Below the pieces are notes generated by a model. The model was not told where the DNA came from. It worked only from the letters and a program-made list of their open reading frames with translations, and did not search any database. DNA of 64,000 bases from Parvimonas micra (GTDB taxonomy: Bacteria > Bacillota > Clostridia > Tissierellales > Peptoniphilaceae), in NCBI RefSeq assembly GCF_900637905.1, contig NZ_LR134472.1:930001-994000 (forward strand), in the 5' to 3' direction. Shown here one piece after another: positions 34,506 through 42,136 of the stretch. Numbering within the stretch: the stretch's first letter is position 1; each line of letters starts with the position of its first letter. The position numbers were made by a program, and so were the translations under genes.

Positions 34506-35408
34506 TTAAATTAAATTTAGTAAAAGAAGTAAATTTTCTTTTATTATTTTATTATTTTTTGTTATGAGAATAAAATTTTCAGTCAAATTTTGAGATTCTC
34601 TAAAAATTTTATTTTCATATTTTGATTTAAAAACTTTAGCTTTTATATTATTTTCAATTAGTCCATCTTCCAATTCCAATGAAATTTTGATTTCATTTTT
34701 ATTGCTCGTTATACTGTAATTATTTTGATGAAAGTTTATATCTATATTTTTGGGATTGGAAAGTCTTGTTATCAGATAGTTTTTTTGAATATAGATTGTT
34801 TTTAAAATTCCTGTAAATTTTTTGTTATTAATGGTCAAAATTTTATTTAAAATACTTTCCTTATATTCATAAATATAGCTTAGAACTTGCAGATCAATAT
34901 AGTTATGGTAAATAAGTTTTGACAACATCTCCTTATCCTTAAGCTCTTGATACATCTTGAAAATTTTAGGCATTTCCTGTTGATTAACATGGTCATGAAC
35001 ATCAAAACCAAGTCTTTTTCCCAAATTTATAGCCTTTAGGCTAGGTTCATCAAGAAAAAAATTGAGCTTTTGAAGTTGCCTGTAAATATCAATATTTTCA
35101 AAATCAACTTTCGAAATATTATATTTTTCCATTTTTTTTCTGATAAAAGGAAAATCAAATCTGTCTCCATTATATGAAATTACTTTTTTTGTACTTAAAA
35201 GCTCATTTACCTTCAAAATCAATTCTTTTTCTTCTGATTCATCTTCAATATAATATTGAGAATAAATTAAGTTTTTACCTTTTTTTTCACAAATTCCAAA
35301 CATATACATAAAGTCTTTTGTTCTGTTAAGTCCGGTTGTTTCTATATCAAATAAAATATAATCTTTAAAATTAGAGTCGGTTTTTTCAATGTTTACAACT
35401 TTTTTCAT
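34506..35408 (-). CDS. RNase H-like exonuclease domain protein (YprB type)
   Basis: A 300-residue protein whose first 180 residues match the RNase H-like family of YprB: the exonuclease I motif YILFDIETTGLNRTKD, a central SYNGDRFDFPFI (exo II) and the late YNYIDLQVLSYIYEY segment (exo III). The remaining part is unrelated and poorly conserved. The start at 35408 has AGAGGT upstream. The same frame continues upstream through both tRNA genes, which cannot be coding, so the short start is correct. Confidence 0.82.
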   Translation of the reverse strand: MKKVVNIEKTDSNFKDYILFDIETTGLNRTKDFMYMFGICEKKGKNLIYSQYYIEDESEEKELILKVNELLSTKKVISYNGDRFDFPFIRKKMEKYNISKVDFENIDIYRQLQKLNFFLDEPSLKAINLGKRLGFDVHDHVNQQEMPKIFKMYQELKDKEMLSKLIYHNYIDLQVLSYIYEYKESILNKILTINNKKFTGILKTIYIQKNYLITRLSNPKNIDINFHQNNYSITSNKNEIKISLELEDGLIENNIKAKVFKSKYENKIFRESQNLTENFILITKNNKIIKENLLLLLNLI

Positions 35409-35432
35409 AATAACCTCTTTTTTAAATTTAAA

Positions 35433-35501
35433 AATAAGAACCCCACCTTTCCACGACGCTTCGCATCGGGAGGGTACCCGGGAATCTTGTTGCTTCGCAA
35501 T
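35433..35501 (+). repeat. 69-bp dispersed repeat, copy B
   Basis: AATAAGAACCCCACC..GCTTCGCATCGGG..ACCCGGGAATCTTGTTG, matching copies at 9401 and 48847. Its AACAAG end abuts the T tract of the minus-strand tRNA terminator at 35502-35536. It sits in the region just upstream of the RNase H-like gene. Confidence 0.8.
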
Positions 35502-35536
35502 AAAAAAAGTAGAGCCTAAAAACTCTACTTTTTTAA
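35502..35536 (-). terminator. Terminator of the tRNA-His/tRNA-Leu transcript
   Basis: AAAAAGTAGAG and CTCTACTTTTT enclose a short loop, with T tracts on both sides. Confidence 0.8.
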
Positions 35537-35555
35537 CTACTACCCATAGTAACAA

Positions 35556-35639
35556 TGGTGCAGGAAAGAGGACTTGAACCCCCACGTCAATGACACTAGA
35601 TCCTAAGTCTAGCGCGTCTGCCAGTTCCGCCATTCCTGC
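35556..35639 (-). tRNA. tRNA-Leu (anticodon UAG)
   Basis: On the minus strand the gene begins GCAGGAATGGCGG, has an anticodon loop CTTAGGA (anticodon TAG), a variable arm and the T loop GGTTCAAGTCC, and ends TTCCTGCA followed by an encoded CCA. The acceptor stem GCAGGAA/TTCCTGC is perfect. Confidence 0.95.
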
Positions 35640-35644
35640 ATATA

Positions 35645-35722
35645 TGGGGTGGATGATGGGATTCGAACCCATGACCTTCAGAGCCACAATCTGACGCCCT
35701 AACCAGCTAGGCCACACCCACC
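35645..35722 (-). tRNA. tRNA-His (anticodon GUG)
   Basis: On the minus strand GTGGGTG pairs with CATCCAC; the anticodon loop is TTGTGGC (anticodon GTG) and the T loop GGTTCGAATCC is standard. The extra 5' G typical of tRNA-His is encoded, the discriminator is C, and CCA is encoded. It is five bases before tRNA-Leu. Confidence 0.95.
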
Positions 35723-35806
35723 AAACTTTTCATTCACATTGAACGCCTGTATATTATATCAATTTATAAAATATTTGTCAATACTTTTTAAAAAATTTTC
35801 AAATAT

Positions 35807-36307
35807 TTATATACAATGTTCATCCTTGCATTTATGTGTACTATGTAGTTCTTCATCGGAATTTTTTATACATTCCAATTCTTCTTTTGAAAGTTTTTTC
35901 TGACAGTTTTTACAGATACCTTTAATTTCTAAATAATGACCTGTTACGATAAATTCAGTTTTGTTTTCTATATCATCAATTAGGCTATGTATTGGGCAAT
36001 GATTTATCGGTATTATTTTTTTGCATCTTTCACAAATCAAACTGTGAATATGTCCATTATTTAATTGAAAATATGTAGTTCCATCTATTTCTGCAGTTCT
36101 CTTTGCAATATTTTTTTCACAAAATTGATTCAATGCTCGGTATATACTTGAGATACTATATTTTTCGCCTTTTGTTGAGATTGCATTATAAATATCTTCT
36201 GCCGTTGTTGGAACTTCTCTTTTTTCCAATTCTTTAAGAATTGCCAATCTGTTTTTTGTGACTTTCAAATCATTATCTTTTAGAGTTTTCAAAAAAGCTT
36301 TTTTCAT
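35807..36307 (-). CDS. Fur family metal-responsive repressor (Zur/PerR-like)
   Basis: A 166-residue Fur-family protein: winged helix DNA-binding part (KVTKNRLAILKEL to SSIYRALNQF), a histidine cluster NNGHIHSLICERC, and two CxxC zinc motifs (CERC, CKNC). The unusual tail HSTHKCKDEHC adds more potential ligands. It is divergent from a metal ABC transporter at 36634, so zinc or manganese control of that operon is the natural hypothesis. The start at 36307 has AAAGGAG upstream. Confidence 0.88.
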   Translation of the reverse strand: MKKAFLKTLKDNDLKVTKNRLAILKELEKREVPTTAEDIYNAISTKGEKYSISSIYRALNQFCEKNIAKRTAEIDGTTYFQLNNGHIHSLICERCKKIIPINHCPIHSLIDDIENKTEFIVTGHYLEIKGICKNCQKKLSKEELECIKNSDEELHSTHKCKDEHCI

Positions 36308-36323
36308 AAATACTCTCCTTTGC

Positions 36324-36352
36324 TTGATTTTTCGACGAAAAGGGTATATAAT
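36324..36352 (+). promoter_or_regulatory. Promoter of the metal ABC transporter operon
   Basis: TTGATT at 36324-36329 and TATAAT at 36347-36352, spacer 17 bases, starting 17 bases from the start codon of the divergent Fur-family gene. Confidence 0.7.
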
Positions 36353-36412
36353 ACACTGTATGTAAATGAGTGCTATTTGCAAATAAATTCACTCTTGATT
36401 AACCAAAAGGAG

Positions 36413-36435
36413 TAATTGTGAAAAAGTCACAATTA
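36413..36435. promoter_or_regulatory. 9-bp inverted repeat in the leader of the metal ABC operon
   Basis: TAATTGTGA (36413-36421) and TCACAATTA (36427-36435) around a five-base spacer. It lies about 55 bases downstream of the predicted transcription start and overlaps an AAAAGGAG-preceded GTG that opens a 46-codon ORF (36418-36558) of doubtful reality. It could be the operator of the Fur-family regulator or an RNA hairpin that hides the GTG. Confidence 0.5.
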
Positions 36436-36633
36436 AAATCATTTCCTTTACCATTATTATATCATTTTTTTCAGTTTATGGCAAAGAATGAAAAAATGAT
36501 TCAAAAAAAGAATATAAAAAAAACGTATATTTTATTTTATTCATTACAATTTTATTAGATAAAATTAAAGTTAAGAATTTAAACCAACTGTCAAAGATTT
36601 TAGGATAGTTTAAATACAAGATAGGAGAATGTT

Positions 36634-37305
36634 TTGGAAAGTATTATTTCAATAAAAAATGTTTCTTTTTCTTACAGTGGAGGCGTAAATGTTTTAGAAA
36701 ATCTTTCTTTTGATATTTATAAGAAAGATTTTATAGCTATAATTGGAGCAAATGGTAGTGGAAAATCTACTTTGCTTAAATTGATTTTAAAAGAGCTTAA
36801 TCCTTCAGATGGAGAAATATTTATATCAAGTACAAATATTAAGAATTTTAAAGAGTGGGATACAATAGGATATGTTCCTCAGATAAATGCCGGTAATATA
36901 CCCGGTTTTCCTATAACGGCTTTAGAGATAGTAACTCTAAATCTTTATAATAAGATGGGATTTTTCAAATTTTCAAGGAAAAGTCATATTGAACTTGCAA
37001 AAAGGGCATTGTCGCAAGTTAATATGCTTGATTTTGCAAATACGCCTATGAATAAAATGAGTGGTGGACAACAACAGAGAATTATGATTGCAAAATCTTT
37101 AATAAATAATCCTAAGATTTTAATTTTTGATGAGCCTACAACGGGAATTGACAAAGAAAGTAAAGATCAACTTTTTAAGATTTTAACTCATCTTAACAGG
37201 ATACATGGTATTACAATTTTACTTGTAACTCATGAGCTTGAAATCATGAAAGATAATCTTACAAAAGTTGTGGAAATAAGAGATAAGAAAGTGGTGGTGA
37301 GATAA
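36634..37305 (+). CDS. znuC: Metal ABC transporter ATP-binding protein
   Basis: A 223-residue ATPase with Walker A GANGSGKST (about residues 38-46), signature MSGGQQQR and Walker B LIFDEPTTGID. The sequence type is that of Zn/Mn (ZnuC, MtsB-like) importers. The start is TTG 36634 with AGGAG nine bases upstream. The permease gene begins on the last base of this gene. The solute-binding protein is not adjacent. The exact metal is not certain. Confidence 0.85.
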   Translation: MESIISIKNVSFSYSGGVNVLENLSFDIYKKDFIAIIGANGSGKSTLLKLILKELNPSDGEIFISSTNIKNFKEWDTIGYVPQINAGNIPGFPITALEIVTLNLYNKMGFFKFSRKSHIELAKRALSQVNMLDFANTPMNKMSGGQQQRIMIAKSLINNPKILIFDEPTTGIDKESKDQLFKILTHLNRIHGITILLVTHELEIMKDNLTKVVEIRDKKVVVR

Positions 37306-38108
37306 TGTTTCAACTTGAATTTATGAGAAGAGCTTTTTTGGTTGGAATTATGTTATCCATTGTTATACCTTGCATTGGAGTTGTTATGGTAAATAAGAGA
37401 AATTCGATGATTGGTGAAGCACTATCACATGTTTCTCTTGCCGGTGTTACGATAGGGCTTATTTTCAGAGTAAATCCAATCATAACGGCAATAATTTCTT
37501 GTGCGGTTGCAAGTTTTTCCATTGAAATCATGAGAAGATATTTTCCAAAAAATTCGGATATATCAACTGCAATAATTATGAGTTTAGGAATCGGACTTGC
37601 AGCAGTGCTTTCAGATTTTGTAAAAGGAGCGGCTAATTTTAACAGCTTTTTATTTGGAAGTATTGTCGCTATAAGTGATTTTGAAGTTATTTTGGTTACT
37701 ATGGTATTTTTTATTGTAATTGCAGTTTTTGCCATATTGTATAAGGCATTGTTGTATGTTTCATTTGATGAAGTAGGAGCAAGACTTGCGGGAATTAGAG
37801 TTCAAACTGTAAATATAATTTTTACATTTTTAATTTCTCTATCAATTTCAATTGCTTCAAGAACTGTTGGAGTTTTAATGGTTTCATCCCTTATGGTTAT
37901 TCCAGTCGCCTGTGCATTAAGAGTTTCAAAATCTTATTTTCAAACTGTAATTTACTCTATTTTGTTTGGAATGTTATTTACAATTGCAGGTATTGTTATC
38001 TCATTTTATCAAGGATTGAAACCGGGTGGAACAATGGTTTTAACGGGAATTGTAATGCTGGTTACAATAGTGATTTTACAAAATTTAAGAAAACTTTTAA
38101 AAATTTAA
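37305..38108 (+). CDS. znuB: Metal ABC transporter permease
   Basis: A 267-residue protein with about eight membrane segments, of the ABC-3 permease family. It shows the ALSHVSLAGVTIG motif after segment 2 and EVGARLAGI, the coupling helix contacting the ATPase. It overlaps znuC by one base (TAATG), so translation is coupled. Together with 36634-37305 it would import zinc or manganese; its substrate-binding lipoprotein must be elsewhere. Confidence 0.87.
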   Translation: MFQLEFMRRAFLVGIMLSIVIPCIGVVMVNKRNSMIGEALSHVSLAGVTIGLIFRVNPIITAIISCAVASFSIEIMRRYFPKNSDISTAIIMSLGIGLAAVLSDFVKGAANFNSFLFGSIVAISDFEVILVTMVFFIVIAVFAILYKALLYVSFDEVGARLAGIRVQTVNIIFTFLISLSISIASRTVGVLMVSSLMVIPVACALRVSKSYFQTVIYSILFGMLFTIAGIVISFYQGLKPGGTMVLTGIVMLVTIVILQNLRKLLKI

Positions 38109-38138
38109 AGAAAATCATTTTGGTTTTCTTTTTTGTTG
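38107..38138 (+). terminator. Rho-independent terminator
   Basis: AAGAAAA pairs with TTTTCTT, then six T; a weak stem but well placed after the permease stop. Confidence 0.6.
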
Positions 38139-38210
38139 TGGTACTATTTTTATATTTTGATTTGTGGTAAAATATACTTGAGTTAAAATTAATTTTTATG
38201 GAGAGATATT

Positions 38211-39197
38211 ATGATTTTTGTTGAAAATAAAAATTTTGATCCTGCATTAAATCATGCAATAGAACTTTATTTGATGGAAAATTACGATGAAGATATTTTT
38301 ATGCTTTGGAGAAATAGACCTTGTATTTTGATTGGACGATATCAAAATATTAATTTGGAAGTGAATTTAGATTTTACAAATGCAAATAATATGGATGTAA
38401 TTAGAAGATTATCCGGTGGTGGTGCAATATATTGTGATACGGAAAATATGCAATACAGTTTTATAACTAAAAAAACCGGAGATGATGTGGATTCGTCTTT
38501 TAAAAAGTTTGCAAAACCTGTCGTTAATTTTCTGAAGTCTTTGGGACTTAATGCGGAATTTACAGGAAGAAATGATATTCAGATAGACGGAGCGAAAGTC
38601 AGTGGAAATGCTCAATATCAAAATAAAGAAAAGATTTTACATCATGGTACTTTTTTATTCAAGGCAAATTTATATAATTTAACTAATTCTTTAAAATCAA
38701 GAGATATAAAATTTAAAGGGAAAGCCGTTCAATCTGTAAGATCTAGAGTTGGATTTATTGGAGATATGATTGATATGGATGTTGAAACCTTTATGGATAA
38801 AGCTATTGAATATATAAAAAATGAATATAAAATTACAGGTACTACATTCTTAACTGAAGAAGAGATGAAAAAAATTTACGAAATTAGAGATTCTCTTTTT
38901 GCAACAAAAGATTGGAATTATGGAAACGGCTCTTTAAAAAAGAATAGAAAAGCGGAAAAATATTCTTGTGGAGTCGTAGAAATAGGGATTGATATTGAAA
39001 ATGAGACTATTAAAGACATTTCCATTGAAGGAGATTTCTTTAGTGAATTGGGTATAGATAAATTGTGTGGTATATTAAAAGGAGTTCAATGTTCAAAAGA
39101 GGCGATTGAAGAAGCTCTTAAAGATATTGAAATTGATAGATATATTAAGTCAATGGATAAAAAAGTTTTTATTGATGATATAACTAAATTATTTTAA
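38211..39197 (+). CDS. lplA: Lipoate-protein ligase A
   Basis: A 328-residue ligase that activates lipoate as lipoyl-AMP and attaches it to lipoyl domains. Motifs include RRLSGGGAIYCDTENMQYS (lipoate binding) and the catalytic-lysine region DGAKVSGNAQ, followed by a C-terminal accessory domain of the full-length form. TGGAGAG precedes ATG 38211. lipA follows 10 bases later, so scavenging and synthesis of lipoyl groups share an operon. The upstream promoter is TGTGGTAAAAT (38163-38173). Confidence 0.94.
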   Translation: MIFVENKNFDPALNHAIELYLMENYDEDIFMLWRNRPCILIGRYQNINLEVNLDFTNANNMDVIRRLSGGGAIYCDTENMQYSFITKKTGDDVDSSFKKFAKPVVNFLKSLGLNAEFTGRNDIQIDGAKVSGNAQYQNKEKILHHGTFLFKANLYNLTNSLKSRDIKFKGKAVQSVRSRVGFIGDMIDMDVETFMDKAIEYIKNEYKITGTTFLTEEEMKKIYEIRDSLFATKDWNYGNGSLKKNRKAEKYSCGVVEIGIDIENETIKDISIEGDFFSELGIDKLCGILKGVQCSKEAIEEALKDIEIDRYIKSMDKKVFIDDITKLF

Positions 39198-39207
39198 GAG
39201 GTGTGAT

Positions 39208-40062
39208 ATGCTGAGAAGAAAAGCAGAAATAATGAGAAAACCTGAATGGTTAAAATTAAAAATTCAGGGAGATAAAAATACAACTGATGTTGAAAGTATG
39301 ATTGAAGGGTTGAACTTACATACTGTTTGTCATGAAGCAAATTGTCCTAATAAAATGGAATGTTATTCAAGAAGGACTGCTACTTTCATGATTCTTGGAA
39401 GGAATTGTACAAGAAATTGTACTTTTTGTAACGTAACAAGACATACGCCCGACCCTGTCGATTTGAACGAACCTGAAAATCTTGCAAAAGCTGTTCAAAT
39501 TTTAGGATTAAAACATGCTGTTGTAACTTCCGTTACAAGAGATGACTTGCCTGATGAAGGAGCAAATCAATTTGCAGAGGTTGTAAGACAAGTAAGAAAA
39601 TATAATCCTGAAACGACAATAGAACTTTTAATTCCTGATATGTCAGGAAGAAAAGAACTTATGGATATAATTTATGAAACAAAACCGGATGTTTTAAACC
39701 ATAATGTTGAAACAATTCCGGCGTTTTATCCAAAAGTTAGACCTGCTGCAAACTTTCAAAGAAGTTTAGAGGTTTTAAAATATGCAAAAGAATGTGGACT
39801 TAAAACAAAATCAGGACTTATGGTAGGTTTTGGAGAAACGGAAGAACAAGTTGTTGAAGTTTTCAAGGCTCTTAGAGATGTAGGATGCGATATGGTAACT
39901 GTGGGACAATATTTACAACCTACAAAATTCCATATTGCCGTTAAAGAATATGTACATCCTCAACAATTTGATAGATATAGAGATATAGCTTTTAAGATGG
40001 GATTTTTAAGAGTAAATTCAGGTCCGTTGGTAAGAAGTTCATATCATGCAGAAGCGATTTAA
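39208..40062 (+). CDS. lipA: Lipoyl synthase
   Basis: A 284-residue radical SAM enzyme that inserts two sulfurs into a protein-bound octanoyl chain. Both cluster motifs are seen: CHEANCPNKMEC for the auxiliary cluster and CTRNCTFC for the radical SAM cluster. The C-terminal segment GPLVRSSYHAE provides the serine ligand to the auxiliary cluster. AAGAGGTG precedes ATG 39208. A terminator at 40068 closes the operon. Confidence 0.95.
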   Translation: MLRRKAEIMRKPEWLKLKIQGDKNTTDVESMIEGLNLHTVCHEANCPNKMECYSRRTATFMILGRNCTRNCTFCNVTRHTPDPVDLNEPENLAKAVQILGLKHAVVTSVTRDDLPDEGANQFAEVVRQVRKYNPETTIELLIPDMSGRKELMDIIYETKPDVLNHNVETIPAFYPKVRPAANFQRSLEVLKYAKECGLKTKSGLMVGFGETEEQVVEVFKALRDVGCDMVTVGQYLQPTKFHIAVKEYVHPQQFDRYRDIAFKMGFLRVNSGPLVRSSYHAEAI

Positions 40063-40067
40063 TTTTT

Positions 40068-40107
40068 AAAACTCATTTTTACAATTGTAAAAATGAGTTT
40101 TTTTTTG
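40068..40107 (+). terminator. Rho-independent terminator
   Basis: Perfect stem AAAACTCATTTTTAC/GTAAAAATGAGTTTT with AATT loop, then nine T. Confidence 0.92.
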
Positions 40108-40172
40108 CAAAAACTATATTTATTAAGCAATTTGTGGTAAAATAGATATATATTGTGGTTATGGGGTGTTTT

Positions 40173-41102
40173 ATGAAAGAATTTTATATATATTCAAGTC
40201 TTGACAATAAAAAATTATGTTGTATCGACTTTTCTGAAAATTTAAAAAATCCGAAAATAGTTCTGCAAATTTGTCATGGAATGGCTGAGCATATAAGAAG
40301 ATATAAAGATTTTGCTCTATTTTTGGAAAAACAGGGAATTAGAGTTTTTGGAATGGATAATAGAGGACATGGGAAAACTTGTGAAGCTGAAGAAGAAAAA
40401 GGTCATATTGCCGATAAAGAAGGTAATATAAAACTTATCGAAGATGTTTACGACCTTAACAAATATATAAAAGAGCAATTTTCGGATAAAAAAATTGTTA
40501 TATTCGGACATAGTATGGGTTCGGTTATCGTTAGGAATTTTTTAAATAAATATTCTGATTCAGTTGACGGTGCCATAATTTGTGGAACGACCGAACAATA
40601 TGGAATGAAACACAGATTTGCAATGTTATTAGCTAGAATTTTATCGAGAAAAAATGGGAATAAAAGAAGTAATTTTGTAAACAGACTTGGCTTTAGTGGA
40701 TATAATTCCGGAATAAAAAATAAAAATACCGATTTTGATTGGCTGACAAGAGATGAAAAAGTTGTTGAAAATTATATTTTAGATAAAGATTGCGGTTTTC
40801 TTTGCACAAATACTTTTTTCTTGGATTTGATAACTTTGATAAGGGAAGCTTCTGATAAAAAGAATCTTGAAAATATAAATAAAGATTTACCTATACTCTT
40901 TATTTCCGGAAAAGCAGACCCTGTAGGAGCTTATGGAAGAGGAGTTTTAAAAGGATATAGAATGTATAAAAAAGCAGGATTAAAAAATGTAAAAATAAAA
41001 CTCTATGCACAAATGAGACATGAAATTTTAAATGAAATTGATAAAGATAAAGTTTATCTTGATATCTATAAATTTTTAGAAAGTATATATGAAAATAACT
41101 AA
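40173..41102 (+). CDS. Alpha/beta hydrolase (monoacylglycerol lipase type)
   Basis: A 309-residue cytoplasmic hydrolase. The oxyanion motif is QICHGMAEH, the nucleophile elbow GHSMGS (Ser is the nucleophile), and the late PVGAYGRG (Asp in KADPVG) and MRHEILNE contexts carry the other triad residues. The pattern is that of bacterial monoacylglycerol lipases and lysophospholipases. ATG 40173 with GGGGTG upstream is preferred to two upstream in-frame starts at 40155 and 40161. Confidence 0.85.
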   Translation: MKEFYIYSSLDNKKLCCIDFSENLKNPKIVLQICHGMAEHIRRYKDFALFLEKQGIRVFGMDNRGHGKTCEAEEEKGHIADKEGNIKLIEDVYDLNKYIKEQFSDKKIVIFGHSMGSVIVRNFLNKYSDSVDGAIICGTTEQYGMKHRFAMLLARILSRKNGNKRSNFVNRLGFSGYNSGIKNKNTDFDWLTRDEKVVENYILDKDCGFLCTNTFFLDLITLIREASDKKNLENINKDLPILFISGKADPVGAYGRGVLKGYRMYKKAGLKNVKIKLYAQMRHEILNEIDKDKVYLDIYKFLESIYENN

Positions 41103-41110
41103 GGGAGGAT

Positions 41111-41147
41111 AAAGAGGAGTTATATTAAAAGTTACTCCTCTTTGGTT
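41111..41147 (+). terminator. Probable terminator
   Basis: AAAGAGGAGT pairs perfectly with ACTCCTCTTT; the T tract after it is short (TTTGGTTTTAA). Confidence 0.6.
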
Positions 41148-41175
41148 TTAACTGCTATTTATTGGAGGAAAAACA

Positions 41176-41790
41176 TTGAAAAAAAGACCGGAGTTTCACA
41201 AAATTAAATCGTTTGAAGAATTTTGTAAATATTATTGGTATCGTGAAGAACTTTCTCAAATATGTAAATTACTAGGTTTAGAATATAGAGGTACAAAACA
41301 AGAACTAAATAGTACTATTGGGGAGTATTTTAAAGGAAATTTTATTAAAAAGACTGTAATAAAAAAAGAAAAGAAGAAAGTGGAGAATATTACTTTAGAT
41401 ACACCATTACTTGAGTGTGGTTTTTCCTTTAATGCAAAGTTTAGAGAATATTTTTCTAGTTTAACAGGAATTTCACCATTTAAATTTAATGCTGATATGG
41501 CGACATCTTGGAGGAAAGTAAAAAAAGATAAAGATTTGAATTTTACAATTCAGGATATGCTAAATGTGTATTATGGAAAATCGGATTATGCAAAGTATGA
41601 TAATTCAGTATGTGAATGGAATCAATTTTTAAAAGACTTTTGCTCAGATGAATCTAGTTTAGACTATTCGAATAAGTTAAAAGTTGCTTCTATTCTTTGG
41701 AAAGAGGCTAAAGATTCAAAAAACGAAAAAAAATATTCGAGAAAATTGTTAGATAAGTATTCTCGTAAAGTAAAGGAATATCGAAAATAA
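41176..41790 (+). CDS. SAP domain protein
   Basis: A 204-residue protein. A SAP-like helix-extended loop-helix motif lies at about residues 20-55 (YREELSQICKLLGLEYRGTK), which usually binds DNA or RNA. The C-terminal part is conserved with DUF6434-type proteins. Start TTG 41176 with GGAGGAA upstream. The gene is bracketed by terminators and monocistronic. The biological role is unknown. Confidence 0.75.
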   Translation: MKKRPEFHKIKSFEEFCKYYWYREELSQICKLLGLEYRGTKQELNSTIGEYFKGNFIKKTVIKKEKKKVENITLDTPLLECGFSFNAKFREYFSSLTGISPFKFNADMATSWRKVKKDKDLNFTIQDMLNVYYGKSDYAKYDNSVCEWNQFLKDFCSDESSLDYSNKLKVASILWKEAKDSKNEKKYSRKLLDKYSRKVKEYRK

Positions 41791-41811
41791 ATACCTGTTA
41801 ATCAGACTAAT

Positions 41812-41851
41812 AAAGGAATATTAAATCGTAAAGAATTGTTATTCCTTTTTT
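41812..41851 (+). terminator. Rho-independent terminator
   Basis: AAAGGAATA at 41812 pairs with TATTCCTTT at 41840, with a 19-base loop and T tract. Confidence 0.7.
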
Positions 41852-41887
41852 AAAATTAAATTGAGAATATTAGCTAATAAATAGATA

Positions 41888-41916
41888 TTGACAAAAGAAT
41901 TATTTACTGTTATTAT
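41888..41916 (+). promoter_or_regulatory. Promoter of the ykkC-class leader and purine permease
   Basis: TTGACA at 41888-41893 and TATTAT at 41911-41916, spacer 17 bases. Transcription would start about 20 bases before the riboswitch. Confidence 0.8.
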
Positions 41917-41942
41917 ATTGATGTGATATTGATAACTCAAAG

Positions 41943-42030
41943 AGAAAGTGCACATAGGGTTCCGAAGATTTTTCTTGCAGGTCCAAGCTGTGCAGGTGCT
42001 ATGCACTACACCTAAGGGAGAAAAGCCCAG
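41943..42030 (+). ncRNA. ykkC-class riboswitch
   Basis: The leader shows the ykkC-family landmarks in order: AAGTGCACATAGGGTTCCG, GCAGGTCCAAG, a variable hairpin (GTGCAGGTGCTATGCAC), then ACACC..AAGGGAGAAAAGCCC. The ykkC family comprises the guanidine-I aptamer and variants that sense ppGpp, PRPP or (d)ADP. The GAAAGTG-CACxTAGGG opening and the purine permease downstream fit the nucleotide-sensing variants better than guanidine, but the ligand cannot be fixed by eye. A terminator follows directly. Confidence 0.8.
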
Positions 42031-42060
42031 AAGGTAGGTTTCGCTTGAAGCCTACTTTTT
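42031..42060 (+). terminator. Terminator of the ykkC-class leader
   Basis: GTAGG(T)TTC pairs with GAA(G)CCTAC and is followed by five T, ending 76 bases before the permease start. It is the expression platform. Confidence 0.8.
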
Positions 42061-42136
42061 GGGCGTTTATTTTTTTAGATGTTATTTTTTAAGAGTTATT
42101 TTTGTTTTTTGCAAAAAAATTTTTTTAGGAGGAATT

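Noticed and set aside
35409-35717. An N-terminal extension of the RNase H-like frame running through both tRNA genes and the 69-bp repeat.
   Set aside because: The frame is open by chance across two complete tRNA genes with encoded CCA. The true start at 35408 has a ribosome binding site.
36413-36435. Rex or CRP-type operator reading of the TTGTGA/TCACAA symmetry.
   Set aside because: Those consensus sites need a six-base spacer, and here there are five. Context favours metal control.
36418-36558. A 46-codon small protein in front of znuC.
   Set aside because: The GTG has a good binding site but the product is low-complexity lysine- and phenylalanine-rich. I do not list it as a gene, only as a possible control element.
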